From Cetobacterium somerae (GTDB lineage Bacteria > Fusobacteriota > Fusobacteriia > Fusobacteriales > Fusobacteriaceae), in NCBI RefSeq assembly GCF_022430525.1, contig NZ_CP092520.1:496001-560000 (forward strand): a stretch of 64,000 nt of DNA, in the 5' to 3' direction. Numbering within the stretch: position 1 is the first letter of the stretch; each line of letters opens with the position of its first letter. The notes below the pieces were generated by a model. That model was not told where the DNA came from. It saw only the letters and a program-made list of their open reading frames with translations, and did no database searches. Shown piece after piece: positions 17,659 to 25,332 of the stretch. The position numbers were made by a program, and so were the translations under genes.

Positions 17659-17985
17659 TCATAATTTTTTTAAGGGCAATCCTTTTAATAGTCTCGCTGC
17701 ATTTTGACCAAAAATTCTTAAATTTCTTTTAGAGCTTTCAATACTTTCTCTTAGTATATATTTTTTTGTATATTTCTTTTGATTCAAAAGTATCTCTCCA
17801 TCTGAATTAATACCTATTCCTATCTCAAATCTTCCATTTACATAAGACTCTTTATCTATCTTTTCATCTTCTAAAAACTTTAAAATATAAGGAACTCCCT
17901 CTTCTTCTATTCCAAAAAATATCTCCTCTATATCAATCACATTTATAATATTTGAACATACTATGTCTATTCCATTTTTTAGCAT
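17659..17985 (-). CDS. Glycerol/diol dehydratase reactivase, small subunit (DhaG/PduH-like)
   Basis: 108 residues. It partners with the large reactivase to exchange damaged cobalamin from inactivated dehydratase. The FFGIEEEGVPYIL segment (about 23-35) matches the GxEEEGIP motif of DdrB/PduH, and the C-terminal NAARLLKGLP resembles the GxNAARLVKGxPF end. It overlaps the large subunit gene by seven bases. Slightly shorter than enterobacterial counterparts (about 116-125). Confidence 0.85.
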   Translation of the reverse strand: MLKNGIDIVCSNIINVIDIEEIFFGIEEEGVPYILKFLEDEKIDKESYVNGRFEIGIGINSDGEILLNQKKYTKKYILRESIESSKRNLRIFGQNAARLLKGLPLKKL

Positions 17986-19799
17986 TCTCTATCACCTAAA
18001 ACCAATCCTGTTGCCACTGCATTTCTAGGTCCTTCTGTTCCCCTTATATTTCCACAACCAGCAACCACACCATATTTAGAAAGAGCCTCTGTTATCATCT
18101 CTGGTATTTCAAAGTCAAGAGCTGAACCGCCAACAATTATTACAAATTCAAAATCTCTAATATTTTTAGTTAACGATATTTTTCTTAAAGCTCTTTTAGA
18201 ATTTGTTACAAAAACTCTTTTTTTACTCTCTCTTCTAATTTCTCTAATTCTCTCCATAGTGTTTTGAATATCGATTGGAATAAGCTCTCCATTTTTTACC
18301 AACACATTTTTTGCATACAAATTTGGCGACAATGGATCATTAAAAAATTGTACGCTTCCATCTTCATATCTTATATGAAAGAAAGACTCTACTTTTGCTA
18401 ATGGATATTTTTTTATATCTTCAGCTAAATTAAAATTTTCAATTCCAAGTTCTTTTTGAATCAATAAAGTTACCATATTTCCTGCCCCAGCTAAATGTGT
18501 ATGAGATTTTCTTCCAATTTTGTCAATACTACAAGCATCTGTAGATCCTGCTCCAATATCAATTATTGCCAATGGTTTTCCTGTTCCAGGAGTAGTTAAA
18601 GCTCCTTTTATAGCCATATCTGCTTCAACTCCACCAACTTCAACTTCAATACCTAATTCACTCTTTATCAATTTTGCCAAATTTTCCATTTGATTTTTCT
18701 CAGTTCCTACCATTACTGCTAAACCTACAGCATTTTCAAGCATAAACTCTCCAGCTAAGCCACCTTTTATTCTTTGAGGAACAAAAGTGTCAACTGCTAA
18801 TAAATCTTTTATTTTTATATCCTGTATACTCTCACCTGTAAATTTACTCATAGTATTTTTTACATTTCTCAGCATTCCACCTACGTTTGTTCCATCTTCA
18901 CCAAAAATATCTTGTACATTTAAAGTAGATATTTTATCCATGATTTTTTGAGCGCCCTCTTGTATACCTACTTCTTCAGTCGTTTTACAACCTTTTATAT
19001 AGATATTTCCAGCTGGAATAATTTTTTCTTTAACATCTCCTTGAGGAGTTTTTATTACAACACCCGATCTATTTCCTATAAGAGCTTTTGATAAGGGAAC
19101 CACTTTTTTAGTTTCTTCTGAATTTAAATTAAAAATTGTTGCTATTCCATATGGATTTGAAATTTTCTCAATAACTTTTCCTTTTTCAGCTACTTCAACA
19201 CAGCATTTAACACCTAAAGGTATTTTTTCAACCAACTGAACTTCATCAACTATCGGAATTTTTATTAATAATCTATTATTTACAAGAACTCCATCATCTC
19301 TTTGTAAAATAGCGCCTTTGACTTTTACACCTCTATTCATTTCACAATTTAAAATTTTTGCTATTTCTAAAAAATTTTTATCTTTAGCTGCTATAACAAT
19401 ATACTCTTCATCTAACGAAGTAAAATTTAGTTCTTTTAGGTTATCTATATTAATTGTTAAACCTATTCCTATTCCACAACCTCCTGGGGTATCTGGATTA
19501 TGCCCAATCATAGTGGATTCTGTTATTATTGTTTCTGTTATTGTTTCCATTGAAACATCACCAATTACTGGTGTAGCTTCATTTATTCTAATCAAATTTA
19601 AATCTTCTAATTTTAAATCTAATTTTTCTAATAATAAGAAAATTGCTTTTTTTATTCCTTCTATATTTTCTTCAGTTCCCTTTAAACCCGTAGTTTTATA
19701 AAGAGAACTATCTAAAAACTCGACTTTAGAATTACTAACTTTGGCTAAAGCTACTTCAGTAGTAGCATTTCCTATATCAATACCCGCAATAATTTTCAT
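17979..19799 (-). CDS. Glycerol/diol dehydratase reactivase, large subunit (DhaF/DdrA/PduG-like)
   Basis: 606 residues, ATP-dependent chaperone-like factor of the actin/Hsp70-like fold. The N-terminal IAGIDIGNATTEVALAKV is the phosphate-1-type ATPase motif; LAIIDIGAGSTDAC (about 408-421) is the second phosphate motif. The length (DdrA is about 610) and the conserved HNPDTPGGCGIG, RGGLAGEFMLENAVGL-like segments fit. It releases damaged adenosylcobalamin from glycerol dehydratase. It directly follows the three dehydratase subunits, as in Klebsiella and Citrobacter. Confidence 0.92.
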   Translation of the reverse strand: MKIIAGIDIGNATTEVALAKVSNSKVEFLDSSLYKTTGLKGTEENIEGIKKAIFLLLEKLDLKLEDLNLIRINEATPVIGDVSMETITETIITESTMIGHNPDTPGGCGIGIGLTINIDNLKELNFTSLDEEYIVIAAKDKNFLEIAKILNCEMNRGVKVKGAILQRDDGVLVNNRLLIKIPIVDEVQLVEKIPLGVKCCVEVAEKGKVIEKISNPYGIATIFNLNSEETKKVVPLSKALIGNRSGVVIKTPQGDVKEKIIPAGNIYIKGCKTTEEVGIQEGAQKIMDKISTLNVQDIFGEDGTNVGGMLRNVKNTMSKFTGESIQDIKIKDLLAVDTFVPQRIKGGLAGEFMLENAVGLAVMVGTEKNQMENLAKLIKSELGIEVEVGGVEADMAIKGALTTPGTGKPLAIIDIGAGSTDACSIDKIGRKSHTHLAGAGNMVTLLIQKELGIENFNLAEDIKKYPLAKVESFFHIRYEDGSVQFFNDPLSPNLYAKNVLVKNGELIPIDIQNTMERIREIRRESKKRVFVTNSKRALRKISLTKNIRDFEFVIIVGGSALDFEIPEMITEALSKYGVVAGCGNIRGTEGPRNAVATGLVLGDREC

Positions 19800-19812
19800 A
19801 ATTAAATTGCTC

Positions 19813-20235
19813 CTAATCTTTTCTTAACTTTCCTCTTTTTTCATAAATTTCTGCAGCTTCTCTAACAAAATTTGCATTTACAATTGCACCATATTTATTT
19901 TCTAATTCATCAGCTATAGCTAAAAGCTCCTCTTTAGACGATCTATTTGGTCTTAAAGCATTATAAATTTCTAATATTCTTTCGTCTGAAATTTTTACTA
20001 ATTCACTGGCTCTTTGAAAATTTCTTTTTATCGTTGGTTGCCCTGCTGTTTCAGCTACTTCTCCTTGAAGATTAAGTGTTTCTGAAGAGATTCTAATATC
20101 TTGAGCTTTAACATTTTCATCTAAAACGTTTTCTAAAGTGATATCATCTAACGTTTTTCCAGTTGGAGTTTTTAACCACTCTTTTCTCTTCTCTCCTAAA
20201 GGATAATCTAATTCGATATTAATTTTTTTGTTCAT
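19813..20235 (-). CDS. Glycerol/diol dehydratase, small subunit (DhaB3/GldC-like)
   Basis: 140 residues. YPLGEKRKEWLKTPTGKTLDDITLENV near the N-terminus and RASELVKISDERILEIYNALRPNRSS in the middle are hallmarks of the gamma subunit. Klebsiella GldC is 141 residues, whereas PduE is about 173 with an extra N-terminus; the match in length favours the non-encapsulated glycerol-dehydratase form. Sits 11 bases after the medium subunit gene. Confidence 0.9.
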   Translation of the reverse strand: MNKKINIELDYPLGEKRKEWLKTPTGKTLDDITLENVLDENVKAQDIRISSETLNLQGEVAETAGQPTIKRNFQRASELVKISDERILEIYNALRPNRSSKEELLAIADELENKYGAIVNANFVREAAEIYEKRGKLRKD

Positions 20236-20246
20236 CTTTCATCTCC

Positions 20247-20795
20247 TTATTCAAAAGTATATTCTAACTCTTCAGGTTTCTCGTTCTCTTTTACATGTTT
20301 TGTTTCTTTTATATGTAATAACGCTGCTTTTGCTTGATATTTTGGTCTTACCATTTGGTCACTTATAACAGGTACTGGATTTGGCGATTCCCCTTTAGCA
20401 TATTTAGCTGCATTTTTACCTATCAATCTAAAAATTTCTGGTGTTAAAAGAGGGGCTTGGGGAAATAATTCTAGATTATTTAACGGAAGTAAATCCTTTT
20501 GATGTATAACCGTTGTTCCTTTAGATTGTATTCCTATCCCTATTCCAGATCCACTTAATTTAGCTGCATCATTTGCTATAAAACAAACATCTGATGTTCT
20601 GTTTATACGTACTACTCTAGCTATCAATCCTTCTTCTTCTATTCCTGCAATTAACTCCATTAAAACTACATCATGAGGAATATCTGTTATTGTTTTATGT
20701 TGATATTTTTTAAAAGCTGGAGCTAGTCCTATAACTACCTCTTCTATTCTATCACCTTTTTTTGCAATTCCAACCTCTTTTATTTTTATTTCCAT
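20247..20795 (-). CDS. Glycerol/diol dehydratase, medium subunit (DhaB2/GldB-like)
   Basis: 182 residues. [35 protein letters not shown] (key IxAGIEEEGxxxRVVRxxxTSDV) and [23 protein letters not shown] are the family core that contacts adenosylcobalamin. PduD proteins of microcompartments carry a longer N-terminus used for encapsulation (total about 224); this protein lacks it, consistent with a free cytosolic enzyme and with the absence of shell genes. Confidence 0.92.
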   Translation of the reverse strand: MEIKIKEVGIAKKGDRIEEVVIGLAPAFKKYQHKTITDIPHDVVLMELIAGIEEEGLIARVVRINRTSDVCFIANDAAKLSGSGIGIGIQSKGTTVIHQKDLLPLNNLELFPQAPLLTPEIFRLIGKNAAKYAKGESPNPVPVISDQMVRPKYQAKAALLHIKETKHVKENEKPEELEYTFE

Positions 20796-20804
20796 TTTTT
20801 CCTC

Positions 20805-22469
20805 CTATTCAATACTCTCTGGCTTTATTGCTGTTGGAATATTAGAAATTTCATTCCATCTCTCTTCACTAATTCTGTAACCACTTCCTGGTCCCATATA
20901 ATCATTCTTATCATTTATTGCACTTACAATTTTAAAGTCTTTATTTAAAATTGCTGAAGTTTGAAGATAATCTCCTGAAACTCTTTGTTTTAACATATTT
21001 AACACATTTTCAGCAACATCTTTAAATCCACTTTTGCTTAAAGCTTTTACTAAATCTAAACCTGTTATTCCTCTTTTCAAAAGTTCTTCAGCCCCTTTTA
21101 AATCTTGAACAACATCTCTAACTGGCATATCTTTACTACCATGAGCATAAGTTGCTGCGTACACTTCTTCATCTGTTATTTCTGGTAAATCTAATTCTTT
21201 AAATAATCCTTGAATTGCTTTTGCTGCTTTATTTCTTATTTTTATTACTTCATCTTCAGAAACTGGTCTCAAACCACCATCAACTTTCAAATCTCTTTGT
21301 AAAATATTGTAGTCATCAAAATCCTCAGCATCAAAATTTGATCCTGCAAACATATTATCATAGTTTGGTACTGCACTGTACCCAGAAAATATAAAGTCTG
21401 TTCCTGGTAACATCTGCATTAGAGTTCTTGCCGTTCTTCTTATATCAGAGTGAGAAAAAGTTTGATCATTAGCTGAAGCACATTCTAAATCTAAAAGCAT
21501 TGCTATTAAGTTCTCTCCTAAAACTGCTCTTATACCTCCTGGTAAAGCTCCTGGCATTCCTATGCAACTTACTGCACCATTTTGTAATCCTTGAACACCT
21601 GCTCCTCTTGTTATATAAATACATCTTGTCTCTAAGTACAGCATAGATTTCCCCTCTGAGTACCCCATTAAAGCTTCTGATCCTGTACCTGAAGTGAATC
21701 TCATTTTTAATCCTCTTGAAGCATAAGCCGATGCTAAAAATGCCTTAGACCATGGCGTATCATCTCCATCAGTAAATACTTGCTCTGTTCCATAAACTGA
21801 AACTGTCTCTGCATAGCTTGTAAATCCTTTCATTCCAAGTTCTAGCTCTGTTGCTTCCTCAACTGAACATTGAGTTAGTACTCCACCTCTTCCCACTTGA
21901 GAACCAACAAAAATTGCAATAGCATTAAATGGTGCATATCTTACAATTCCCACTGTTGTTTCTTGTTCATCAAAACCTCTTATTGCAGCTTCTGCTGCAT
22001 CTGCTGCAATTTGAACTGGATTATCTCTTAAATTTGTTACATGACATTGATTCGAAGGAGTTTTTCTAGCTCTCATTTTTTGAACAGCCATCATCATTTC
22101 TACAACGTTTAAATGACTAATAACTTCTACCATCTTTGCCGGTGTTATTCCTGTTGTTATTTTTAAAATATCTTCTTTTTTTACATTTATATCAACCAAT
22201 TTTTTCGCTATTTCAAGCGTTGATAACTTCATAGCTTCCTCAGCATAGCTTAAATCAATTGCATAATCAGCTATAAAAAGATCAATCATATCAAAATCTT
22301 CTCTTTTTTTACCATCTAATTCAATTATTTTTCCATCTTTAATTGCAAGACTTGATTTAGGATCTAAAGGACTATCCATAGCTATTAATCCTTCTTCCTT
22401 CCACTCACCTATAAACCCATCTTTATTTACTGCACGTTCACTTAAAACCTCAAAACGTTTTGATCTCAT
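20805..22469 (-). CDS. dhaB: Glycerol/diol dehydratase, large catalytic subunit (DhaB1/GldA-like)
   Basis: 554 residues, the TIM-barrel alpha subunit that uses adenosylcobalamin radicals to dehydrate glycerol to 3-hydroxypropionaldehyde (or 1,2-propanediol to propanal). MRSKRFEVLSERAVNKDGFIGEW, KMRARKTPSNQCHVTN (key MRARRTPxNQxHVTN), RFTSGTGSEALMGYSEGKSMLYLE and GMPGALPGGIRAVLGENL are strongly conserved. The length equals that of known enzymes (554-555). Substrate preference is inferred from the linked dhaT, not from active-site residues. Symbol used loosely for the family. Confidence 0.93.
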   Translation of the reverse strand: MRSKRFEVLSERAVNKDGFIGEWKEEGLIAMDSPLDPKSSLAIKDGKIIELDGKKREDFDMIDLFIADYAIDLSYAEEAMKLSTLEIAKKLVDINVKKEDILKITTGITPAKMVEVISHLNVVEMMMAVQKMRARKTPSNQCHVTNLRDNPVQIAADAAEAAIRGFDEQETTVGIVRYAPFNAIAIFVGSQVGRGGVLTQCSVEEATELELGMKGFTSYAETVSVYGTEQVFTDGDDTPWSKAFLASAYASRGLKMRFTSGTGSEALMGYSEGKSMLYLETRCIYITRGAGVQGLQNGAVSCIGMPGALPGGIRAVLGENLIAMLLDLECASANDQTFSHSDIRRTARTLMQMLPGTDFIFSGYSAVPNYDNMFAGSNFDAEDFDDYNILQRDLKVDGGLRPVSEDEVIKIRNKAAKAIQGLFKELDLPEITDEEVYAATYAHGSKDMPVRDVVQDLKGAEELLKRGITGLDLVKALSKSGFKDVAENVLNMLKQRVSGDYLQTSAILNKDFKIVSAINDKNDYMGPGSGYRISEERWNEISNIPTAIKPESIE

Positions 22470-22484
22470 CGTTCCTCCTATAAA

Positions 22485-22901
22485 TTATAAAGAATTTAAT
22501 GCTGCTTTTGCTATCTCCATGTCCTCTTCTACAGTTCCACCGCTTACTCCAACGGCTCCTACAATTTCATCATTTATAATAATTGGGAATCCTCCACCAA
22601 AAGTTATTATTCTAGAGTTATTTGTCAAATTTAAACCATATAGACTTTGCCCTGGTAAAACTACTTCACTAAGCTCATTTGTACCACTCTTTAATGCCCA
22701 TGCTGTAAAAGCCTTATTAATTGCTATATCAACACTTGTTACAAAAGCTTCATCCATTCTTTCTAAATACAATAAATTACCACCATTATCTACTACTGAA
22801 AACACAACTGGGACTTTTATTTCTATTGCTTTTTTTAATGCTGCTTTACCCATTTTTTTTGAAGCTTCTAAAGTAATTTGATTAAAACTCTTAATAATCA
22901 T
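22485..22901 (-). CDS. GlcG/HbpS (DUF336, PduO C-terminal-like) protein, possible heme binder
   Basis: 138 residues. The sequence KKAIEIKVPVVFSVVDNGGNLLYLERMDEA and the glycine-rich GGGFPIIINDEIVGAVGVSGGTVEEDMEIAKAAL stretch (key GGxP and GAIGVSGG) define the HbpS/GlcG fold, the same domain as the C-terminal half of PduO. PduO's C-domain binds heme, whereas its N-domain is the adenosyltransferase, which is absent here. First gene of the dehydratase operon, 15 bases before dhaB1. It may protect or reactivate B12 enzymes or sense heme; this is inference. Confidence 0.82.
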   Translation of the reverse strand: MIIKSFNQITLEASKKMGKAALKKAIEIKVPVVFSVVDNGGNLLYLERMDEAFVTSVDIAINKAFTAWALKSGTNELSEVVLPGQSLYGLNLTNNSRIITFGGGFPIIINDEIVGAVGVSGGTVEEDMEIAKAALNSL

Positions 22902-23131
22902 AACTTTTCCTCCCTATACTTTTTATTTTTTTGTTCGTATATCGAATATTAACAACTTTTTCTATATACTTCAAGGTAATAATCAATCTTAGATTTGTAC
23001 TTTTTTGTCATTTTTTATATTTTTGATTTTTTTTTACCATTTTTAGGTATTTTTTTACCTTGTTTACATTCTATTTTTTTGTTACTCTTAAATTGAAACA
23101 AGAATTACTTTATTTCGGGAGGAGATTATTA
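22902..23131. promoter_or_regulatory. Divergent control region between the dehydratase operon and dhaT
   Basis: This 230-base, very T-rich region must hold both promoters. An inverted AGGTA/TACCT pair (AGGTATTTTTTTACCT, 23044-23059) and a further AAGGTAAT at 22973-22980 may be activator half-sites, for example for the linked PocR. I cannot assign -35/-10 boxes with confidence. Confidence 0.35.
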
Positions 23132-24289
23132 ATGAGATTTTATGATTATTTAATGCCTAGTGTTAACTTTTTTGGCCCTGGATGCCTTAGTGTAGTTGGG
23201 GATAGAGCTCAAATACTTAATGGAAAAAAAGCTTTAATCGTTACTGATAAATTTTTACACTCTTTAAAAGATGGAGCTGTAGAAAAAACTATAAAGTATT
23301 TAAACGAAGCTGGAATAGAAAGTGTTGTATTTGACAATGTTGAGCCTAATCCTAAAGATACAAATGTGTATGAAGGTGCAGATATGTATAAAAAAGAAGG
23401 GTGTGACATGATAATAACTGTAGGTGGAGGTTCTCCTCATGACTGCGGTAAAGGTATCGGAATAGCTGTTACACATCCTGGTGATATTTGTGACTACGCT
23501 GGAATTGAGACTCTTATAAATCCACTTCCTCCTATTATAGCTATTAACACAACTGCTGGAACTGCTTCTGAAGTTACTAGACATGCTGTTATTACTAATA
23601 CTAAAACTAAAGTTAAATTTGTTATTGTAAGTTGGAGAAATCTGCCTCAAGTTTCTATCAATGACCCACTACTTATGGTTGGAAAACCCGCTGGTTTAAC
23701 TGCTGCAACAGGTATGGACGCTCTTACTCATGCTATTGAAGCTTATGTTTCTAAAGATGCCAATCCTGTTACAGATGCTGCTGCTATTCAAGCAATAAAA
23801 TTAATTTCACAAAATTTAAGACAAGCTGTTGCTAATGGTGAAAACTTGAAAGCTAGAGAAAATATGGCCTATGGATCGCTTTTAGCAGGTATGGCTTTTA
23901 ATAATGGAAACTTAGGATATGTTCATGCTATGGCTCATCAATTAGGTGGACTTTATGATATGCCACATGGTGTTGCTAACGCTATGTTACTTCCTCATGT
24001 TTGTCGTTACAATATGATTGCTAATCCTGAAAAGTTTGCTGATATAGCTGAATTTATGGGAGAGAAAACAGATGGACTTTCTGTTATTGAAGCTGCTGAA
24101 AAATCAATTGAAGCTATTTTTAGACTTTCAGGAGATGTTGGAATTCCTAAAAGTTTAAAAGAAGCTGGAGTTAAAGAGGAAGATATTGAACTTATGTCTA
24201 GCAATGCTTTAAAAGATGGAAATGCATTTAGTAATCCAAGAAAAGGTAATGAGAGAGATATTGCAAATATTTTTAAAAGTGCTATGTAA
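23132..24289 (+). CDS. dhaT: 1,3-Propanediol dehydrogenase (DhaT-like iron-dependent alcohol dehydrogenase)
   Basis: 385 residues from the ATG at 23132, which follows GGGAGGAG by 8 bases; the frame is open 24 codons further upstream but that extension is T-rich spacer. It reduces 3-hydroxypropionaldehyde to 1,3-propanediol with NADH. FGPGCLSVVG, the NAD-binding ITVGGGSPHDCGKGIG (about 97-112), INTTAGTASEVTR, and metal ligands in GMDALTHAIEAY and VHAMAHQLGGLYDMPHGVANA place it in the type III Fe-ADH family. The length matches DhaT (387). Divergent from the glycerol dehydratase operon, which supports the substrate. Other Fe-ADHs (ethanol, lactaldehyde) are close relatives. Confidence 0.88.
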   Translation: MRFYDYLMPSVNFFGPGCLSVVGDRAQILNGKKALIVTDKFLHSLKDGAVEKTIKYLNEAGIESVVFDNVEPNPKDTNVYEGADMYKKEGCDMIITVGGGSPHDCGKGIGIAVTHPGDICDYAGIETLINPLPPIIAINTTAGTASEVTRHAVITNTKTKVKFVIVSWRNLPQVSINDPLLMVGKPAGLTAATGMDALTHAIEAYVSKDANPVTDAAAIQAIKLISQNLRQAVANGENLKARENMAYGSLLAGMAFNNGNLGYVHAMAHQLGGLYDMPHGVANAMLLPHVCRYNMIANPEKFADIAEFMGEKTDGLSVIEAAEKSIEAIFRLSGDVGIPKSLKEAGVKEEDIELMSSNALKDGNAFSNPRKGNERDIANIFKSAM

Positions 24290-24294
24290 TAAAT

Positions 24295-24322
24295 AAAAGA
24301 CCTCCAATGGGAGGTCTTTTTT
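24295..24322. terminator. Bidirectional terminator after dhaT
   Basis: A stem pairs 24295-24305 (AAAAGACCTCC) with 24310-24320, followed by T-rich sequence, between convergent dhaT and the lipoprotein gene. Confidence 0.9.
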
Positions 24323-24677
24323 AATATGATGAACTATACGGTTGACTATAATAAGGTTTATTATATTGTTGATTTGTATTATACTGAGGTTGATTATATT
24401 GTGGTTGGCTATATTGCGGTTGATTATTATAATATGGTTGCTGGTTTGTATCTTTTATAGCCTGAGTTTGATCTTGAACTGAACCAACTAATGCACCTGC
24501 TGCTGCACCTATACCTGCTCCTAAAAGAGTTGCTCCAGTATCTCCACCTATCGCTTGTCCTAAAAGAGCTCCTGCTCCTGCTCCAACTGTTGTTGAACCA
24601 ATTGTATTTGATCCAACATTAGAACATCCTGATAAAAGTACTACAGATAAAACTGATAATATTAGATATTTTTTCAT
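24321..24677 (-). CDS. Glycine-zipper lipoprotein with Gln/Tyr-rich tail
   Basis: 118 residues. MKKYLILSVLSVVLLSGCSN is a lipoprotein signal with lipobox LSGC (Cys18). Residues about 30-66 are a glycine-zipper (GAGAGALLGQAIGGDTGATLLGAG, then GAAAGALVGS), typical of small outer-membrane or periplasm-facing lipoproteins. The last ~45 residues are low complexity, with repeated QPQY/QPY units. The specific function is unknown. It lies 33 bases after the UGA-containing gene on the same strand and may share its transcript. Confidence 0.8.
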   Translation of the reverse strand: MKKYLILSVLSVVLLSGCSNVGSNTIGSTTVGAGAGALLGQAIGGDTGATLLGAGIGAAAGALVGSVQDQTQAIKDTNQQPYYNNQPQYSQPQYNQPQYNTNQQYNKPYYSQPYSSSY

Positions 24678-24710
24678 ATTAACTCCTTTCTTATATAACT
24701 TTTCATAATT

Positions 24711-25007
24711 TTAAAACGTTTCTACATCTATTACCATTGGAAAAAAAGGTATTTTTAACACTTTAAAAATTTTATAATTTTTATTTTGTGGAACACTCTC
24801 ATCTATATAAATATTGACTCCACTAAAAATTATTTTTCTATTTTTACCAAGATTTTTATTTTGTGCCTCCGTTAACAGTTCAACCTGAACACTAAAAATA
24901 ACAGGACATCACTTACTACCTTTTGTACTTTCTAAATACAACTTTATATCTTTGATGTTTTTCTTTTCTAAATAGTTTAAAACTTCTTGAGTAATTTCTA
25001 TCTTCAT
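24711..25007 (-). CDS. HesB-like selenoprotein with in-frame UGA (selenocysteine)
   Basis: Reading UGA as selenocysteine gives one 98-residue frame from the ATG at 25007 to the TAA at 24711-24713. The UGA is codon 33 (24909-24911) in the context KGSK-U-CPVIFSV. The protein starts MKIEITQEVLNYLEKK, like the HesB/IscA fold, and Sec lies where IscA proteins have their first cluster-binding cysteine (GGCSG). The C-terminal CxC of true IscA is missing. A family of HesB-like selenoproteins with this arrangement is established. A hairpin 3' of the UGA fits a bacterial SECIS. GAGG stands 8 bases before the ATG, inside the end of the preceding small gene. Conventional gene calling would miss or split it. 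A role in iron-sulfur or redox chemistry is only inferred. Confidence 0.85.
24871..24906 (-). promoter_or_regulatory. Predicted bacterial SECIS element
   Basis: In the mRNA (minus strand), directly downstream of the UGA, CTGTTA (about 24900-24905) can pair with TAACGG (about 24869-24874), enclosing an upper stem GTTC/GAAC (24887-24890 with 24878-24881) with the apical loop AGGTT (24882-24886). A short stem with GGU in the loop about 20 bases after UGA is the geometry recognised by SelB, similar to the AGGUCU loop of E. coli fdhF. Confidence 0.72.
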
Positions 25008-25010
25008 TAA

Positions 25011-25172
25011 TTATTCCTCTACAATAATAGTTCTATTTATCATAAACTTTATAAGAGAGAATAAAAAGAATGGAGAGGCTAATCCAAAAGTTATTACAAC
25101 TAAAACTGTCCATCCTAGTAAAAATAATAAACTATCTGCAAATCCTACATCACATCTTAATCTTCTTGCCAT
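25011..25172 (-). CDS. 53-residue membrane protein upstream of the HesB-like selenoprotein
   Basis: A short frame from ATG (25172) to TAA (25011-25013). The ATG is preceded by GAGGTGAAG, a good ribosome binding site. The product begins MARRLRCDVGFADSLLFLLG and has one or two hydrophobic segments (LLFLLGWTVLVVITFGLA, then PFFLFSLIKFMI) and a polar end. The pattern G-W-T-x-L-x-x-x-T-x-G, then P-F, then a Lys-containing helix resembles small DUF6693/DUF898-type membrane proteins; this is tentative. Only three bases separate it from the selenoprotein start, whose ribosome binding site lies in its last codons, so the two are probably translationally coupled. Confidence 0.68.
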   Translation of the reverse strand: MARRLRCDVGFADSLLFLLGWTVLVVITFGLASPFFLFSLIKFMINRTIIVEE

Positions 25173-25207
25173 TTTTTCTTCACCTCTTTTATTTATTTTA
25201 TTCTATA

Positions 25208-25236
25208 ATAATATATTTTTTCTTTTAATTTTACAA
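25208..25236 (-). promoter_or_regulatory. Predicted promoter of the small-membrane-protein/selenoprotein unit
   Basis: On the minus strand TTGTAA (25231-25236), a 17-base spacer and TATTAT (25208-25213), about 36 bases before the 53-residue gene. Confidence 0.5.
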
Positions 25237-25265
25237 GATTTTTTCTAAACATCTCTTTGATTTTA

Positions 25266-25294
25266 TAGACATTAAATAATTAATATTGTATAAT
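25266..25294 (+). promoter_or_regulatory. Predicted promoter of the flavin reductase-like gene
   Basis: TAGACA (25266-25271), 17-base spacer, TATAAT (25289-25294), 38 bases before the ATG at 25333. Confidence 0.55.
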
Positions 25295-25332
25295 AAAAAG
25301 ATAAAATAAAAGAAAAGTAAGGAGTTATAATA

